A stretch of 64,000 bases of DNA, taken from Selaginella moellendorffii (taxonomy: Eukaryota; Streptophyta; Lycopodiopsida; Selaginellales; Selaginellaceae). A program made the translations under genes and the position numbers. Shown here piece after piece: positions 31,956 to 44,300 of this stretch. The DNA is taken from NCBI RefSeq assembly GCF_000143415.4, contig NW_003314446.1:43840-107839 (forward strand). Direction: 5' to 3'. How positions within the stretch are numbered: position 1 is the first letter of the stretch; every line of letters starts with the position of its first letter. Below the pieces are notes generated by a model, which was not told the origin of the DNA, ran no database searches, and was given only the letters and a program-made list of their open reading frames with translations.

Positions 31956-33269
31956 TTATACAGGGGTGAAAAGTGCGACGCACTTTGAGAAGAATCCTTT
32001 GCCAGACGAGGAAGAAACGTGGGCCTCAATTTCTTCATCGCCATCGCTGTCCTCCTCTTCCTCCTCTAGTCCCTCTTGATCTTGGATCGCGTCCCACCAC
32101 ACCTCCTCCTCCTCCTCCTCCTCACGGTGGGCAGCCGGGAGTGGCAATCCGCGCGACGACCGCGCCGCCATTCTCACGTCAAACGCCGCCTCCTCGCCGC
32201 GCACGCCTCGCACGACAAACTCGTGCGCGCCGATGGATTCAATCCCGGCGAAGCGCGCGTGATCGTGCGCCGCGGAGAGAGAGTCCACGGCAAAAGAATC
32301 GAAGCAATCAACCCCCTTCTTCATCGATCGCGCGTCCCAGAACGCAACCGCGGCAGGGGAACAGTAGATCCCGCCCAATCCACCGCCGATTCCAGCGCCC
32401 ATTGCCACGCCCTGGATCGAGAGCTTGGACGCGGAGAAGCTCCTCGCGCATTCGCCCGTGGCCACATCCCAGATGCTCAAGTAGCCATCGCTGGATCCCG
32501 CGGCCACCGCGTCCAAGAAGTGGCCATCGCTCACGCCCAGCGCCGTCACGAATCCTTGCTCCTCCGGGAGGTACCAGTTCTCCAAGATCTTTTGCTTGGA
32601 GCTCCCCCATAGCTTCACCACCTCGTTCTTGGCCTTGGCGAGGTAATGCGGTCCCTTGGCCACGATTGTCCTCGCCTTGCCGCGATGATCACCCAGCATA
32701 GATTTCACTGCGCGCTTCCATTCTGGATCTAGCTCGCCGCGAAGAGCATCCCATTCCTTGCCCGATTGCCGGTACCAATCCTCTTCGCTCGGCATTAGCG
32801 GCTGGAGCAGAGAATTCGCCCATTCCGGAACCTTGAAGCTCCAGGAAGCCCCCTCATCCTCTCCTTCCTCCCATGGCCACTCTGCTGCGCGATCGAGCTC
32901 CACGCCCTTGCACACGAAATTCCCCTCCCCCAATCTCTCCAGCGGGCTCCATTCCCTCGCCGGGCGAGCAGCCACTGGAAAATCCTCCGCAAAATCTCTC
33001 CCCGCCGCGAATGAATCCGGAATCGCAGCATCCAAATCCTCCTTGCTCTCGCAACACGCCGACGAGGGCGGTGGAGCCTTGAGCTCCACGCTGAGAGCGC
33101 CATCGCTGCTGCGAGAAAGCCCTAGCGAGATCCTCCTCAGGCGCTTGTGCACGAGAACCATCGCCGCGGCGGCCACAATCCAAGCCCACCTTCCCACGCG
33201 CTCCACCACGATCATCCATAGCTCCTGAGCGGAGCAAAATTCCATCACTACCATTCTTCCTTCCTTCAA
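31956..33269 (-). CDS. WD40-like protein with N-terminal membrane segment
   Basis: A single uninterrupted frame of 437 residues. Near the N-terminus VGRWAWIVAAAAMVLVHKRL looks like one membrane anchor. The middle has LPEEQGFVTALGVSDGHFLD, then a clear WD repeat signature AAGSSDGYLSIWDVATGECA and a weaker one (AVAFWDARS). The C-terminal part is acidic (EEEEEEEVWWDAIQDQE and a second EEEEED run). Only two or three blades are visible, too few for a full seven-blade propeller, so the fold may be divergent. The start could also be one of the next methionines (MVVMEF); the first lies in a normal context. The precise function is unknown. Confidence 0.75.
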   Translation of the reverse strand: MKEGRMVVMEFCSAQELWMIVVERVGRWAWIVAAAAMVLVHKRLRRISLGLSRSSDGALSVELKAPPPSSACCESKEDLDAAIPDSFAAGRDFAEDFPVAARPAREWSPLERLGEGNFVCKGVELDRAAEWPWEEGEDEGASWSFKVPEWANSLLQPLMPSEEDWYRQSGKEWDALRGELDPEWKRAVKSMLGDHRGKARTIVAKGPHYLAKAKNEVVKLWGSSKQKILENWYLPEEQGFVTALGVSDGHFLDAVAAGSSDGYLSIWDVATGECARSFSASKLSIQGVAMGAGIGGGLGGIYCSPAAVAFWDARSMKKGVDCFDSFAVDSLSAAHDHARFAGIESIGAHEFVVRGVRGEEAAFDVRMAARSSRGLPLPAAHREEEEEEEVWWDAIQDQEGLEEEEEDSDGDEEIEAHVSSSSGKGFFSKCVALFTPV

Positions 33270-33815
33270 GAAAGAGAGCTTCTCTTCCTTTTCTTCCTTC
33301 GTGCTCGTTCCCCCCTTCCTTTGCTTTATATACGCTAGTGACCTTTTTCACATTCCGGCCACGTGTCACGATCGTTGTGGCTAGGCTGCGCAGATCAGGA
33401 GCAATGACGAGGCGCCACGTCGGCGGCGAGGCATATGCCGGCGCAGAGATATTCGCATTTCCATGATTCGTAGTGTTAAATTTTTGTAGCTATCATATCG
33501 TATACGTCTTTGGCACATTTCTGGAATGGACTGTAGCGATGGGTGTGATACGTTGGCTCTTGCGTGTGCCTGGACTGGAGATAAGATATCCACAAAATCA
33601 AAACCATGGAAATATAGTAGCTTATACTTTTGTTCCTGGCTTAGCCGATGATAAATCCACACCAGAGAACTTTAAATCTCTCCCACTTGCACGGGGATCA
33701 TCGAAATCCTGGAGAGTGAACTTTAGAAGTTTTAAAATCGAGTGATCCAATCCAATCCAGAATATTGCTTGCAATGATCATACTCACAGTTCTTTTGATA
33801 CCTCGGCCTATGATC

Positions 33816-36800
33816 TCACACTTCTTTGTTCGTCGACGTCTCGTAGATTCCTGCCATCAACACATAAGCCGAGGATAAATCCACACTCAAGCTCGCCATC
33901 CTCTCAAACGCAAGCTTTCCCACCTCTAAATTCCTCCACTTGCTGCACGCACTCAAGAGTGTCATCCAAGTCACGGCATCCGGCTCGTAAGCCATCGCTT
34001 CCACCATCGCCACTGCATCTTCCAGCTCGTTAGCACGACCGAGAATATCAATCATGCAATGGTAGTGCTGGATACCTGGAGTAACTCCATACTTGGAGCT
34101 CATCGCCTTGAAGTAACTCTTGCCTTTGGCAACCAGGCCGGCATGGTTGCAAGCGCTGAGCAAACTCACGAAAGTTACACCGTCGGCCCGGAGACCATCC
34201 TGCTGGAGCATCATATGAAACAGATCTTCCACCGCGGCTGCTTCTCCCAAGCGGCTGTGTCCTGCTATAACTGAGTTCCAAGTTACCAGATCACGGGAAG
34301 AACTTCCGAGTGTCTCAAAGAACAGTCGACAGCTAACCAAGCTTCCAGATTTCCCATAAACATCGACTAAACCGGTCGCAAGGTGCACGTTGTCTTCCAG
34401 ACCACTTCTGCAAATCGAAGCATGGACACCTCGCAAGCTTTCCAGTCTAGAACAGGCCTTGATTGCCGCTCCATAAGTCTGAGCGTTTGGTGATATCTGC
34501 AGCTCTTGCATGCTCGTGAACAAAGCCAGTGCTGACTCTGGATCTCCATTCTCTGCGTACCCCAGCAGCAAAGAGTTCCACACCACGACATCCCTGCGAG
34601 CTGCTTTGTCGAAAACTCGTTGAGCGTCGGCCAAGCTGCCGCAGTTGGAGTACATGCTGATCAGAGCGCTCGCAACGTAAACGTCCTTGGAATCATACTC
34701 GTGCTTCGCAGCCTGGGAGTGTAGAGCCTTCCCAGTCGAGAGTTTTCGTTGGATAGCACAAGCTTTGAGCGCCGCAACAAGCGTCAAGGCATCACCTTCG
34801 CAGCCTTCGGTTTGCATCCTGGCGAAAAGTTCCAAGGCCTCGTCTCCTCGACCTGCATCGACATATCCCAGCATTAGCGAGGTCCATGAAACCAAGCTGC
34901 GGCAGGCAAGAGTATCAAATACCTTTCTCGCCTCCTCCAGGCTTCCACACTTGGCATAGAAGTCCACAAGCGTGTTAGCCAGACATATATCCGAGTCATA
35001 ACCAGCCTCCAATACTTGGAAATGGATGTTCCTCCCTTTCTTCAGCAAACGATCTCTCACACGCTCGTCCTCCTCACTTCTCACTGCACAGAAAACACAG
35101 GCCTTTAGTACCGCAGCAAAAGATAAAGGATTTGGCAGCAAACCATCGTGGAGCATGCGAGAGAAAAGCTCCAGAGCCGCAGAAGCCTCACCATTGTCCG
35201 TGAGTCCCAGCAGCAGTATGTTCCACGAAACAAGACTCCGGCGGTCTCTGATGCTGTGGAACACCTTCCGAGCCTCGGTAATGCTTCCACACTTGCAATA
35301 CATGTTTACCAGCGAGCTTGCGACATAACCATCAGAATCGAGCCCCGACTTCACAGCATCAAAGTGGACTGCCTTTCCTTTCTCCAGAGCTTCCGCCTTG
35401 AAAGCTTTGCTCTCGCTGAAAGCTTTTCCTTCTTCCTCTTGTTCTTGGTCTTCTCTCAAAGCTAGACTCGTGCAGGCCTTGAGAGCAGCCACAAAGCTGA
35501 GAGAGCTCGCTGGACACTTCCGGCGCATCAAACCAAACATCTCCAAGGCCAGATTTTCCTTGCCATTCTCCGCGTAGCCGAGAATCATCGCATTCCAGGA
35601 CACAACATCCGGGCACGGCATCTTGTCGAACACCATCTTCGCATCAGCCAAGCTCCCGCACTTCGCATAAACGTCCACCAGCGTGTTTGCTACAAAGTTA
35701 TCGTCCGTAAACCCGGCCTCTGCAGCTCGAGAACGAAGAGCCGTGATTTTTTCCAGCACCACGCCATTCTCTTTTGGAGAGCTTCTGGCAAGAGTGGAGC
35801 AAGCCTTGAGTGCCGCAACGTACGTGAGGCCATTTGGCTGACAGGCTCGCGGAGGCCGCATCAAAGCAAAGAGCTCCAAAGCCACATCTCCTTCACCATT
35901 CTCGACATATCCAAGCAGCAACGCGTTCCACGAAACAACACTGCGATCCGGCATCCTCTCAAACACTTCTCTCGCTTCGGCCATGCTCCAGCACTTGGCA
36001 TACATGTCGATCAGCGAGTTTGAGACAAAGTTCTCGAGCTCGCAACCACTTTTCCTGGCTTGCAGATGGAGAAACTTGCCTCTTTCCAAGGCCCGGACTT
36101 TCACAAGCCTCCCATCAACCTGTCTGCCTTGTTCTCTCACCGCCAGGCAAGAGCTAGCCTTGAGAGCCGCCACAAAGCTCAGAGAATCCGCCAAGCCTTG
36201 CTGCTGCATGACAGAAAAGAGCTCGAGAGCACTCTCCGGTTCTTCGTTGTCGACGTACCCCAGGAGCAAAGAGTTCCACGACACGACGTTTTTGTTTCCT
36301 CGAGCACCACCTCTCTCGTCAAAAACTTTGCGAGCATCTTCCATGCTCCCACACCTCGCGTAGAAATTCACCAGGCTACTCGACACAAAAGCATCCCTGT
36401 CGAATCCAAACTTGGCAGCTCCAGCGTGAAAATCCCTGCCTCTCTCCAGCAAAACCATCTTTCTCTCCCGGCCTAGTTCTTTCATCGCCATCTTCGTGCA
36501 AGCCTTGATAGCAGCGACGAAAGTGAGAGCATCCGGCCTCCAGCCTTGAGACACCATCTCCGCTATCATCTCCAAGCAGAGCTCCTCCTCCCCATTCTCG
36601 GCATAGCCGAGAAGCAAGGAATTCCACGACACCACCGTTCGCCGAGCGCTGCTCATCCTGTCAAAAACTCTCCTGGCATCCGCCATGCTTCCACACTTTG
36701 CATACATATTTACCAGGCTGTTTAGAACATAGGTGTCGGAGTCGTGCCTCTCTCGGATCGCTTCCAAATGGAGCGCCTTCCCGGCCCTCAAATCCCTGGA

Positions 36801-36917
36801 TCGGCTACACGCCTTCAATGCCGCCAGTAGCCTGTTCTTCCCCGCATTCCCTGCTCCATCGCTGAGAAGCGGGACAGAATTCTCAGAAATGGAAGCAGGC
36901 CCCGGCAGCTCGCGCAT
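33816..36917 (-). CDS. Pentatricopeptide-repeat protein (PLS type, 1033 residues)
   Basis: An intronless frame full of PPR motifs: SLVNMYAKCGSMADARRVF, VVSWNSLLLGYAENGEEE, DALTFVAAIKACT and their relatives recur about every 100 residues (P-L-S triplets) with long linkers such as LGRERKMVLLERGRDFHA. PPR proteins bind organellar RNA, one base per repeat, for editing, splicing or stability. The end, SSAYVLMAGIYETSTNKEV, is the beginning of an E motif only, so E+ and DYW deaminase domains are absent. The downstream frames do not continue the motif. It would need a partner with deaminase activity if it edits. No clear organelle targeting peptide can be read by eye. The frame is intact. Confidence 0.93.
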   Translation of the reverse strand: MRELPGPASISENSVPLLSDGAGNAGKNRLLAALKACSRSRDLRAGKALHLEAIRERHDSDTYVLNSLVNMYAKCGSMADARRVFDRMSSARRTVVSWNSLLLGYAENGEEELCLEMIAEMVSQGWRPDALTFVAAIKACTKMAMKELGRERKMVLLERGRDFHAGAAKFGFDRDAFVSSSLVNFYARCGSMEDARKVFDERGGARGNKNVVSWNSLLLGYVDNEEPESALELFSVMQQQGLADSLSFVAALKASSCLAVREQGRQVDGRLVKVRALERGKFLHLQARKSGCELENFVSNSLIDMYAKCWSMAEAREVFERMPDRSVVSWNALLLGYVENGEGDVALELFALMRPPRACQPNGLTYVAALKACSTLARSSPKENGVVLEKITALRSRAAEAGFTDDNFVANTLVDVYAKCGSLADAKMVFDKMPCPDVVSWNAMILGYAENGKENLALEMFGLMRRKCPASSLSFVAALKACTSLALREDQEQEEEGKAFSESKAFKAEALEKGKAVHFDAVKSGLDSDGYVASSLVNMYCKCGSITEARKVFHSIRDRRSLVSWNILLLGLTDNGEASAALELFSRMLHDGLLPNPLSFAAVLKACVFCAVRSEEDERVRDRLLKKGRNIHFQVLEAGYDSDICLANTLVDFYAKCGSLEEARKVFDTLACRSLVSWTSLMLGYVDAGRGDEALELFARMQTEGCEGDALTLVAALKACAIQRKLSTGKALHSQAAKHEYDSKDVYVASALISMYSNCGSLADAQRVFDKAARRDVVVWNSLLLGYAENGDPESALALFTSMQELQISPNAQTYGAAIKACSRLESLRGVHASICRSGLEDNVHLATGLVDVYGKSGSLVSCRLFFETLGSSSRDLVTWNSVIAGHSRLGEAAAVEDLFHMMLQQDGLRADGVTFVSLLSACNHAGLVAKGKSYFKAMSSKYGVTPGIQHYHCMIDILGRANELEDAVAMVEAMAYEPDAVTWMTLLSACSKWRNLEVGKLAFERMASLSVDLSSAYVLMAGIYETSTNKEV

Positions 36918-37173
36918 TCTTCCAGTAGAGCATCCGGAAGCTCTCGCAAATGTGGCAAGCGACCATCGCCGGGGGAATCAAGCAGAGCTCTCCATTGCCA
37001 TGAACCCTAAACATTTGACGGTTTATGCTGGCATCTTTTCAATTAACGGAATCTTCTTAGGCGTCTTAGCTGTAAGACGCATAACTTCAAGTCGAGTTCA
37101 AAGCTGTGCAAAAGCTCTCGATGGGAAGCTGCGACAAACAAAGTTAGATCGTGAAATACTTTATATTGCCTGA

Positions 37174-38040
37174 TACGAGCATTGCTTATATGGTCTGTAG
37201 CTCCGAATGGGAAATCCTTGCACGCTCTCAGCACTCTCAGAACTCTCGCAAGACTCTCATGCTATCACAAGCTTCCTCGACTCAGAGTCATACAAGAAAT
37301 CCCACACTTGGGACACAAGTTCTAGGCCAAACAGCTGCAAGCTATCAAGGCCTTCAGAGATGCTCATGTCTTTAGTATCAAATCAACCAGAAGGGAGACA
37401 TTCCTGGCTTTGGTTGCGAGCCAAGTCACACAGGTAGAGGTAGGGAATCAAGGAAAGAGAGAGTGGTATTGAAGAGCCTAGACTACTTTTAAACACTGGG
37501 GTAATAACTTCAACTCAGAAGTGAGAACCCAAAGTACAGACTTATATACTAGCTATCCAGTCTTTAACTCCATGATTTTCCTTCCTCGCCTTAACTGAAA
37601 GATGCCCGCGCAAGACGTCATTGGGTATCCTCTCGCCGCCTGTCCGCTCCAATGTAATTTCCCTCAATCTCCCCTCGCACCATCGGCCAGAACCTCTCTG
37701 GCAGACCACAAGTCTTGAGAATTTCCACTAATGATTGGATTGGTGGCATACTTCTGATTGTCGATCTGCCCTTGTAAGTGATTTCTGAGTGATCAAACTA
37801 GTCATTTCCATATAATGTTTAACTTAGAATTCTAATGAGAGCTGAGAAACTATGACTCAAGTCTCAAAAACATCGAATGATAGATACTTCTCCTAAGCTC
37901 CAAACTCGTATCATACTTATATCAGTGACTGGAAGGACTTACTTGGACAAGCTTAAGCTTCTGGACCTGGGGTGAATCATTGTTCCTTTATCAACTTCAA
38001 TTACCTTTCAAAATACTTTACAGTCTATGTAAAAGATTGT
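37174..38040. other. Intergenic stretch, no gene seen
   Basis: Only short unsupported frames. No repeat copy from elsewhere in the window was recognised here. Confidence 0.45.
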
Positions 38041-38048
38041 TATATAGA

Positions 38049-39831
38049 TTACTCTTCTTCACATTCTCGTACAGTATTAAGCAGCCAAGACTCCACAAAC
38101 AAATGAACATTTGAATCATCCACAACACCTAGTAGGCCTTGTTTGACAGTTTGATTATAAACTTTCCTCTTCTTTGTCGGATGAAGAGGAAAATCTGGTT
38201 TCACCTTTTCCAAGTTCATGTAGGCACTAGTCACCACTAACTTAACATGGTGGGGAAAATCTTGGATTAGCTTGGCAGCCTTAGCGTCTTTCGGATTCTT
38301 GATTGTCTTCGTGCCATGACGAAATAGCTTCTCAAATTTAACATATCGTTTGCCTCTCTAAAGGTCCTGTCGGATGTTTTCATTTGTGCCGCACAAATAA
38401 CCAGCTCCTCATCCCCGTCTTTATCATCCACCAAGTTGAGGAAGAACCATATATCTGGTCCAGCATTTGCGTTGTCAGCTGTGGAGAAGAAGGTATAGGA
38501 GAAACCATGTCGATTCTGCACGCTCTCAATCCAGTCTAGAAGCCTGAAGTCTTCAGATTCTACTCCGAGAGGCGTCTTTAAATCCAAGGCGGGCCTAATT
38601 AGATGAGTTTTCTTTTCATAGATCTTCGGGACTGCCGTGTTCCACAAAGAGAAGAAGTGTGAAAGGCAAATGCCAGTCGTTGAGTGATCATTTCTGGAAC
38701 CGAGACTTCATAAGCTTTCTCCCTACTCTTATTGCAGGAAGATTGTTCCTTATAAAATTGCCACAGCGCCATTAAAACAAGTGGTTCCCAGATCTCCACC
38801 TTCCATGACTTGTCTCCATCACCAACAATATCCTCCCCATCCTGAATCCATTGGACTCGTTTCCCATATTCTCCTTTATAAACCACCCTGGCCAATCCAA
38901 ATTCTATAAGTGACAAAGTGGGGTTGATCGCAACCATCTTCCTGCTCCCGAAAAACATGTTCATCACCGCACTTTGTACCGAAGCTTTTGCTGCCTCTGC
39001 CTCGCTGCTGGGGACTCCTGCAAAGAAGCTGTATATATCATCCAAGACTGTCCTGTTTATGCTGAACAGAATGCGTCGCCGATCCACCACACTCGAGGCC
39101 ACTACACCCCTCTTTGTGCCTAACTCCACCATTAACATCTGTGTCAACTCTGATGCCAATGGATTCACCATGATACAATTCTCCAAAGCAGTAGCAAATG
39201 TCCGATGCCTCCCTTGAAACAAGAGCTGCAGCCTCTGGAAGTCCAGGATGCTACAATCGTCCAGTATGCGAGCAGCAAACTGCTGCAACGCTTGAGAATT
39301 CCGAAATCCTCCCAGATTAGTAATGTTAACATGACGATGCTTTGGAGTCTGCCAAAACAAAACTATCAACCAACTAGGGAGATAGGAAGCTCAAAGTTTA
39401 CCTTGGCCAACTGAGTGGCCACACGAAGAAGTGACCTTCCCCTCCCAGCAAAGTATACAGTGTTACTGAAGCAGCAAACTTGTCCAGCATCGATTGGTTG
39501 AGTCCACTTCCTGATGTAAATCGGCCAGTTAGGTACTTCATCGTCTAATATGAGAGGACCACTCCATGTGTAGCGGTACCCACGCTCATATTCAGCACTT
39601 CTAGCTCTGCAACTGTGGTTGCCAACTCCAGGATTCTCCCTGTTAAATACCACCACGGGTCATGTTCAGGGTACTTGAGATGTTGATGCACCACTTGGTT
39701 GAAGAGGAATGTCAAGTTATTGGTTCCAAACTTGTCATGGATGAAGGGCCTTACCAGCAGTACAACCTTGAGACAAATAGCCAGAGAGAACATGGGGATT
39801 TCACCTGTCAGATATATCCACTCCAAGGCAT
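38049..39831 (-). pseudogene. Unrecognised gene, 3' part, cut by an LTR element and frameshifted
   Basis: The minus strand gives, in order, WIYLTGEIPMFSLAICLKVV (near 39820), YTWSGPLILDDEVPNWPIYI (near 39570), after a short GT-AG intron (about 39397-39345) the long block VNITNLGGFRNSQALQQFAA and GRHRTFATALENCIMV, then FGLARVVYKGEYGKRVQWIQ. Two one-base frame changes follow, near 38645 (before WNTAVPKIYEKKTHLIRPAL) and near 38350 (before KRYVKFEKLFRHGTKT). It ends CEEE-stop at 38049. The late block AGPDIWFFLNLVDD with VICAAQMKTSD recalls the C-terminal part of Crinkler/RHS-like multi-domain proteins, but this is a weak impression. The 5' part lies on the far side of the inserted element at 46932-47537. 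Confidence 0.55.
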
Positions 39832-41332
39832 TGTGAGACACAAAATCCCTGGGCCCTAAAGTGAAGCTGAAAAGGCACCACGTGGTAGTGGCTGAAGTGA
39901 AAGTTAAACGAATGTAGCACGTTTGGACTAAAAGTTCCGACTTGAAAAGTTTGAGAGTGGGAGTGGAACTCCTAACGAAGGGCTCGAGGAACAAGCACGA
40001 AATGAAAGATAAGCGAGTCTCTAAAAAAAAGACACAAGAGGACCGACACATGACACATGGAAGTGTTCGAGATGGACCCGAGATGGAGTCCGAGATGGAC
40101 CCGAGATGGAGTCCGAGATGGAGTTCGAGATGGATCCAAGATGGAGTCCGAGATGGAGTCTGAGATGGACCCGAGATGGAGTCTGAGATGGACCCGAGAT
40201 GGATCTGAGATGGAGTCCGAGATGGAGTCCGAAGTCGAGACCAAGACCGGAATCGAGACCGGGACCGAGACCGAGACCAAGGCCGAGGCCGAGACCAAGC
40301 CCGAGCCCAAGTCCGAGTCCGAGTTCGAGTTCGAGTCTGAGAGGGTGAATGCCCAAAGCGTTCGTCTCCCAGACCCTAGGGGGTTTAGTGAGCTCCAAAA
40401 GTATAGTAGGGGGGAGGACTGCAATGAAGCCAGTTTGGCCAGGAAATGCCAGTTTGGCCCAGGAAGGTTGTACCCAATGTTGGGTGATGAGTTGCCCACT
40501 GGGAAGCCCAAGACTAAAGTGAACACGGACTGACAAACAGGGTAGCTTGGTGAAGTGTTCAAGAGTCAGCTCTAGTTCCCCGGGAGATCGACTAGCCGAT
40601 GCTCCCAGTCCAAGTGTGGGTGGCACTACCTACTTGGATACCTGGCGTGGCTTAACGGAACCTCGCTCTAAGCCCATGGCTAGAACACCTAAAGGCGAAA
40701 GGCGGGGAGAGTACCCATGAAGCTTGCGTAAGTCCATGGTGTTCCGAAATGTTGTCTTAAAGTCCCAAACGGTGAAAGGGAAAAGGAGCAATCTTCTAGT
40801 GCAGTGACCAAGGATATAGTCACATGGTGAAGAAGTCCCAAAGGATAGTGGTACTTAGAGGTCAGGCCTGCGGGCCTTGATCTAGTGGCAGTGTTGGCGA
40901 ACACAGCCATGGACAAAAAGGGACTTAGTGGGGACTAGAAAAAAGAGTTGTCGGGGAAGGCTATTCCCCATGTCTGCGGGCATCCTAAGGATGCTAAGGA
41001 GTAGATCTGGGATAATCACTCATGGACGGATGGCTTAGTCTTTGAGAGACGGGACTATGATGCAGGTAGCATTAAACCAGTGTGACCAATGTGAATGGGC
41101 ATGGCCTTAGCGTAACAGGCTGATATGTCGGTGGTACCTTGGGTTGTCGGTCATGGGATCAGACGTGGAGCACTTACACCAAGTGCAAAGGTTAAGTGGC
41201 ATGGATGCCAGTCTCGGGGCTAACAAGCCCCAAGTTCTAACTGGGACTTATAGAGGTTATGATGAAACTCCTCCAAGTGGTCAAAGGTGTGGTTAAGTGA
41301 CTAAAGTAAAATGGAAAAATTAGTCGTTTACA
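39832..41332 (+). repeat. 5' LTR of the 7.1-kb element (1501 bases)
   Basis: It has the same block order as the solo LTR at 12773. The minisatellite of GAGATGGAGTCC-type units (about 40066-40230) is followed by GAGACC-type hexamers (about 40230-40340), then CCCAGACCCTAGGGGG, GTATAGTAGGGG and the CGGAACCTCGCTCTAAGCCC block. Confidence 0.92.
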
Positions 41333-44300
41333 ACTTGGTATTGGAGCTATTCCTTAGTCTGACTTTTATTGGTGCTCAAGTATATCACTACTAGTGTTGG
41401 CATCAGAAGGTCTTAGGAGTGGGCCTATCCTTAAGGAGTAGCAAGTCAGGAAGACATAGCTCTCGACTACAGTTCATGTGTGAACTTGTAAGCGAGGTGG
41501 TGGATAGAAAAGGGCTAATAATGGAACGACTTCGAGATCTTGGGAACAATGCAAGGTTTTCCTCATTGAGTTGAGGATGTGATCCAGATGAGTGTTTGAC
41601 TTAGCAAACTAGTTAATATAGTTGTGGTAAACAACTATAGTTGGGATCACGGGAAAGATGCAAACTCCAAAATGATAATGGAGTCACAAGATTACCCTCA
41701 TATAGTTGAGGCTGGTGCTCATGAATTTGAGATTGGAATTGATGACCGTGGGAGGTCAAATACGGAAAAGGACACAAAGTCTTTGGAATGGTAGCTAGGG
41801 TTACCTTTAATAGATGCTGGAACAACCCAAGGAGTTGGGGGTGTACTTAAATGATGAGTTGGTATTCTTATCACATGGACAAGTGGTTATAAGGGGCAAA
41901 AGGTTGCCCCTAGAGAACAAATCAAGTGTCAGAGTAACATTTGCAAAGATGGTCCTTGTGAGTAGGACATGAATACAAGGAGTTGTATTCCAATGAGCTA
42001 GCACCTCAAAAGTAGGACTTCATGAGTCGTTGGATTAGCAAAGTCCAAAAAGTCTGATGACTTTTAATAGAGTCAAAGAATAATCCTAAGGGATTGATGG
42101 AAGCATTTGGACTGAGGTGTATAGTGCCCTACGAAGGATGGGGGAGGATCTTGAGATCCAAGCATGAGAACAATGTGTATCTCATTGATGGCAGAAGGTG
42201 CCATGCTAAAGTCGTGGGAAAGAGTTTCCCGGAAGAAAACAACTTTGACACAAAGTTGTGTGTGAACTTTATGGTGCAGTGCTAATGGATAATTGGCATA
42301 AGAGACAACCATATTGGTCTTGGCAAAAAGATCTAGACACAAGTAAAAAGTGTTATAAATGTAGGCTTGTGGAGCCGATGGTGGGGAGACACTGAATATG
42401 CCAAGGCGTGCTGCCTTGAGGTCAACTTGGCGGGTTCATGAAAACCTTGTCCAAAGGAATCCCAATGGAAATGGGAATGGCATAACCTAAGCTAAAATGC
42501 ATGGGGTTAGAGTGTCGTGACCTAAATAATGATGGAGGTATGGAAGCACCAGCAATGAGTTGTAGGACTTGACAACTATGAGGCAACTAAGCAAAAGGTG
42601 CAAAATAATTTGTTAAATTGGTAGAAGGCAACTACCTAAAACTTCTTATTGGGATAAGGAAGCTAGATATACCCTTATGGGGGATAAATTGCTTATGTTG
42701 CGATATAGTAAGTCAATGTCAAAAGGGGAATGCTCATTGTCAAAGAAACCATCATTAGGACACCCAAACACTCTAGAGCACCAGAAGTTGGTGTTTGATT
42801 TCATGAGGGCAATGGATAATGCCCAGAGGACAAAGTCCCTAGCGAATGATGGATAGGAGATGCTATCCAAATGTTCAAGGTTGCGAAGACAGGAAAAGTC
42901 CGTCTACCCAAATTGGACAAAGCCAAAAAAGGGGATTTTAGCAAGGCTAGTGATAGGCATATGAAGGCCCATAAGTAGCAATGGTAATCCCAGTGTGTGG
43001 GATTACAATGTGAGCAAACTCGGATTGAGGAACCACTCCCTAGGCTGTCGGGTAGGTTCATCCTTATGAATACTCGCCAAAGCATAGTAGAAAGAGCAAA
43101 GCTATCTTCCTAGCCTGGAGGAGAATAACCAAAGGAAATGTATGAAGCCAAAAGGCAAGTAGTAAAGGGATAGAATTGAACCATAGGAATTGACAGGCAT
43201 GACCAAGGGTGGTTATAAAAGTTGGGAGTGGAGAATCAAGTGGGTGCTCAAGCATATTGTTACTAGCGACCGGGATGCCATAGAGAGTCTAAAGCATGAG
43301 ATTGTCCATGCTAGACTATATGGTAATTGGAAAGCTTGCGAATGGAGAGACTTTAGCAAGCTCAGGAATAAAGTTCCTTGAACATTCCCTTAAGTAGATA
43401 AGTACCTAGACATCCAAGTGTAAATGGTTTATAAAGTGTGCGAAATTAGAGTGGCGCAACAGAAGCGTGGTCTTGAAGTTTGCCAAGAAGCGAGGCTATC
43501 AATGTAAGGGAAGTAGTTCCCGAGTGTTCAAAGAGAGGGTTTTGAATGAAAGTCGATGGTTAAGGACTTTCACGTTTATGCATGAACCATGTTACAATAG
43601 TCGGATGACTTGCTAAATGAGATTGGCAAGTCAGGGGAACGAATACCCTAGTTGAAGGAGCCAACTTCAAAGGGGTGGCCCATGGGGCCAAGCATGGAGG
43701 AGTCCATGTCTGATTACAGACTTGTCAAGTGAGAAGACTTGGTAGTGCGGAGGAACTAGGTTCTTAAGCGGTGATCTATAGCGCGCTTTAAATATAAGTT
43801 GGTGCACCGGCGTGGGGAGTCACGCCAGGCATCCGGTGTGATGCCGTCTGTAGATGCATATACAGAGGTTGGGTTCGAGTCCCGACCCTTTAGTGCTTGG
43901 GTTCGAGTCCCAATTCATTAGGGTGCGGTGATAGTTTGGAATATGAGGACACTCATTTTTCGGTGGTCATGGACTCTTAGTAAAGAGATTAGCTTGGGCA
44001 CACCGCCAAGTGGGGGATGCCCCGAAGTTGTGATATATGGTTAGATTGCTTAGTGTGAAACCTCGGCATATCTAACTTGAAAACTTTGGTGCAAGTGGCA
44101 CCAAGGACGTGGTGAATGAGATGGGGACACCCAGTCTCAGTGGCTATGGACCCTTGGCCGGATGGGCTGGCTTAGGTGCACCGCCAAGTGTGGGGGATGC
44201 TCTCGTGGTCATAATCAACAATTTAAAAGTCTAGAAGATCTAGTATTTATTAGCAAACCTATTAAGGTGCCAAGGTTAGATCACTAGGTGATCTTATGGC

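Noticed and set aside
43860-43915. Possible tRNA genes (two GGTTCGAGTCC T-loop words)
   Set aside because: No acceptor, D or anticodon stem could be paired around them; they lie in the internal region of the LTR element.
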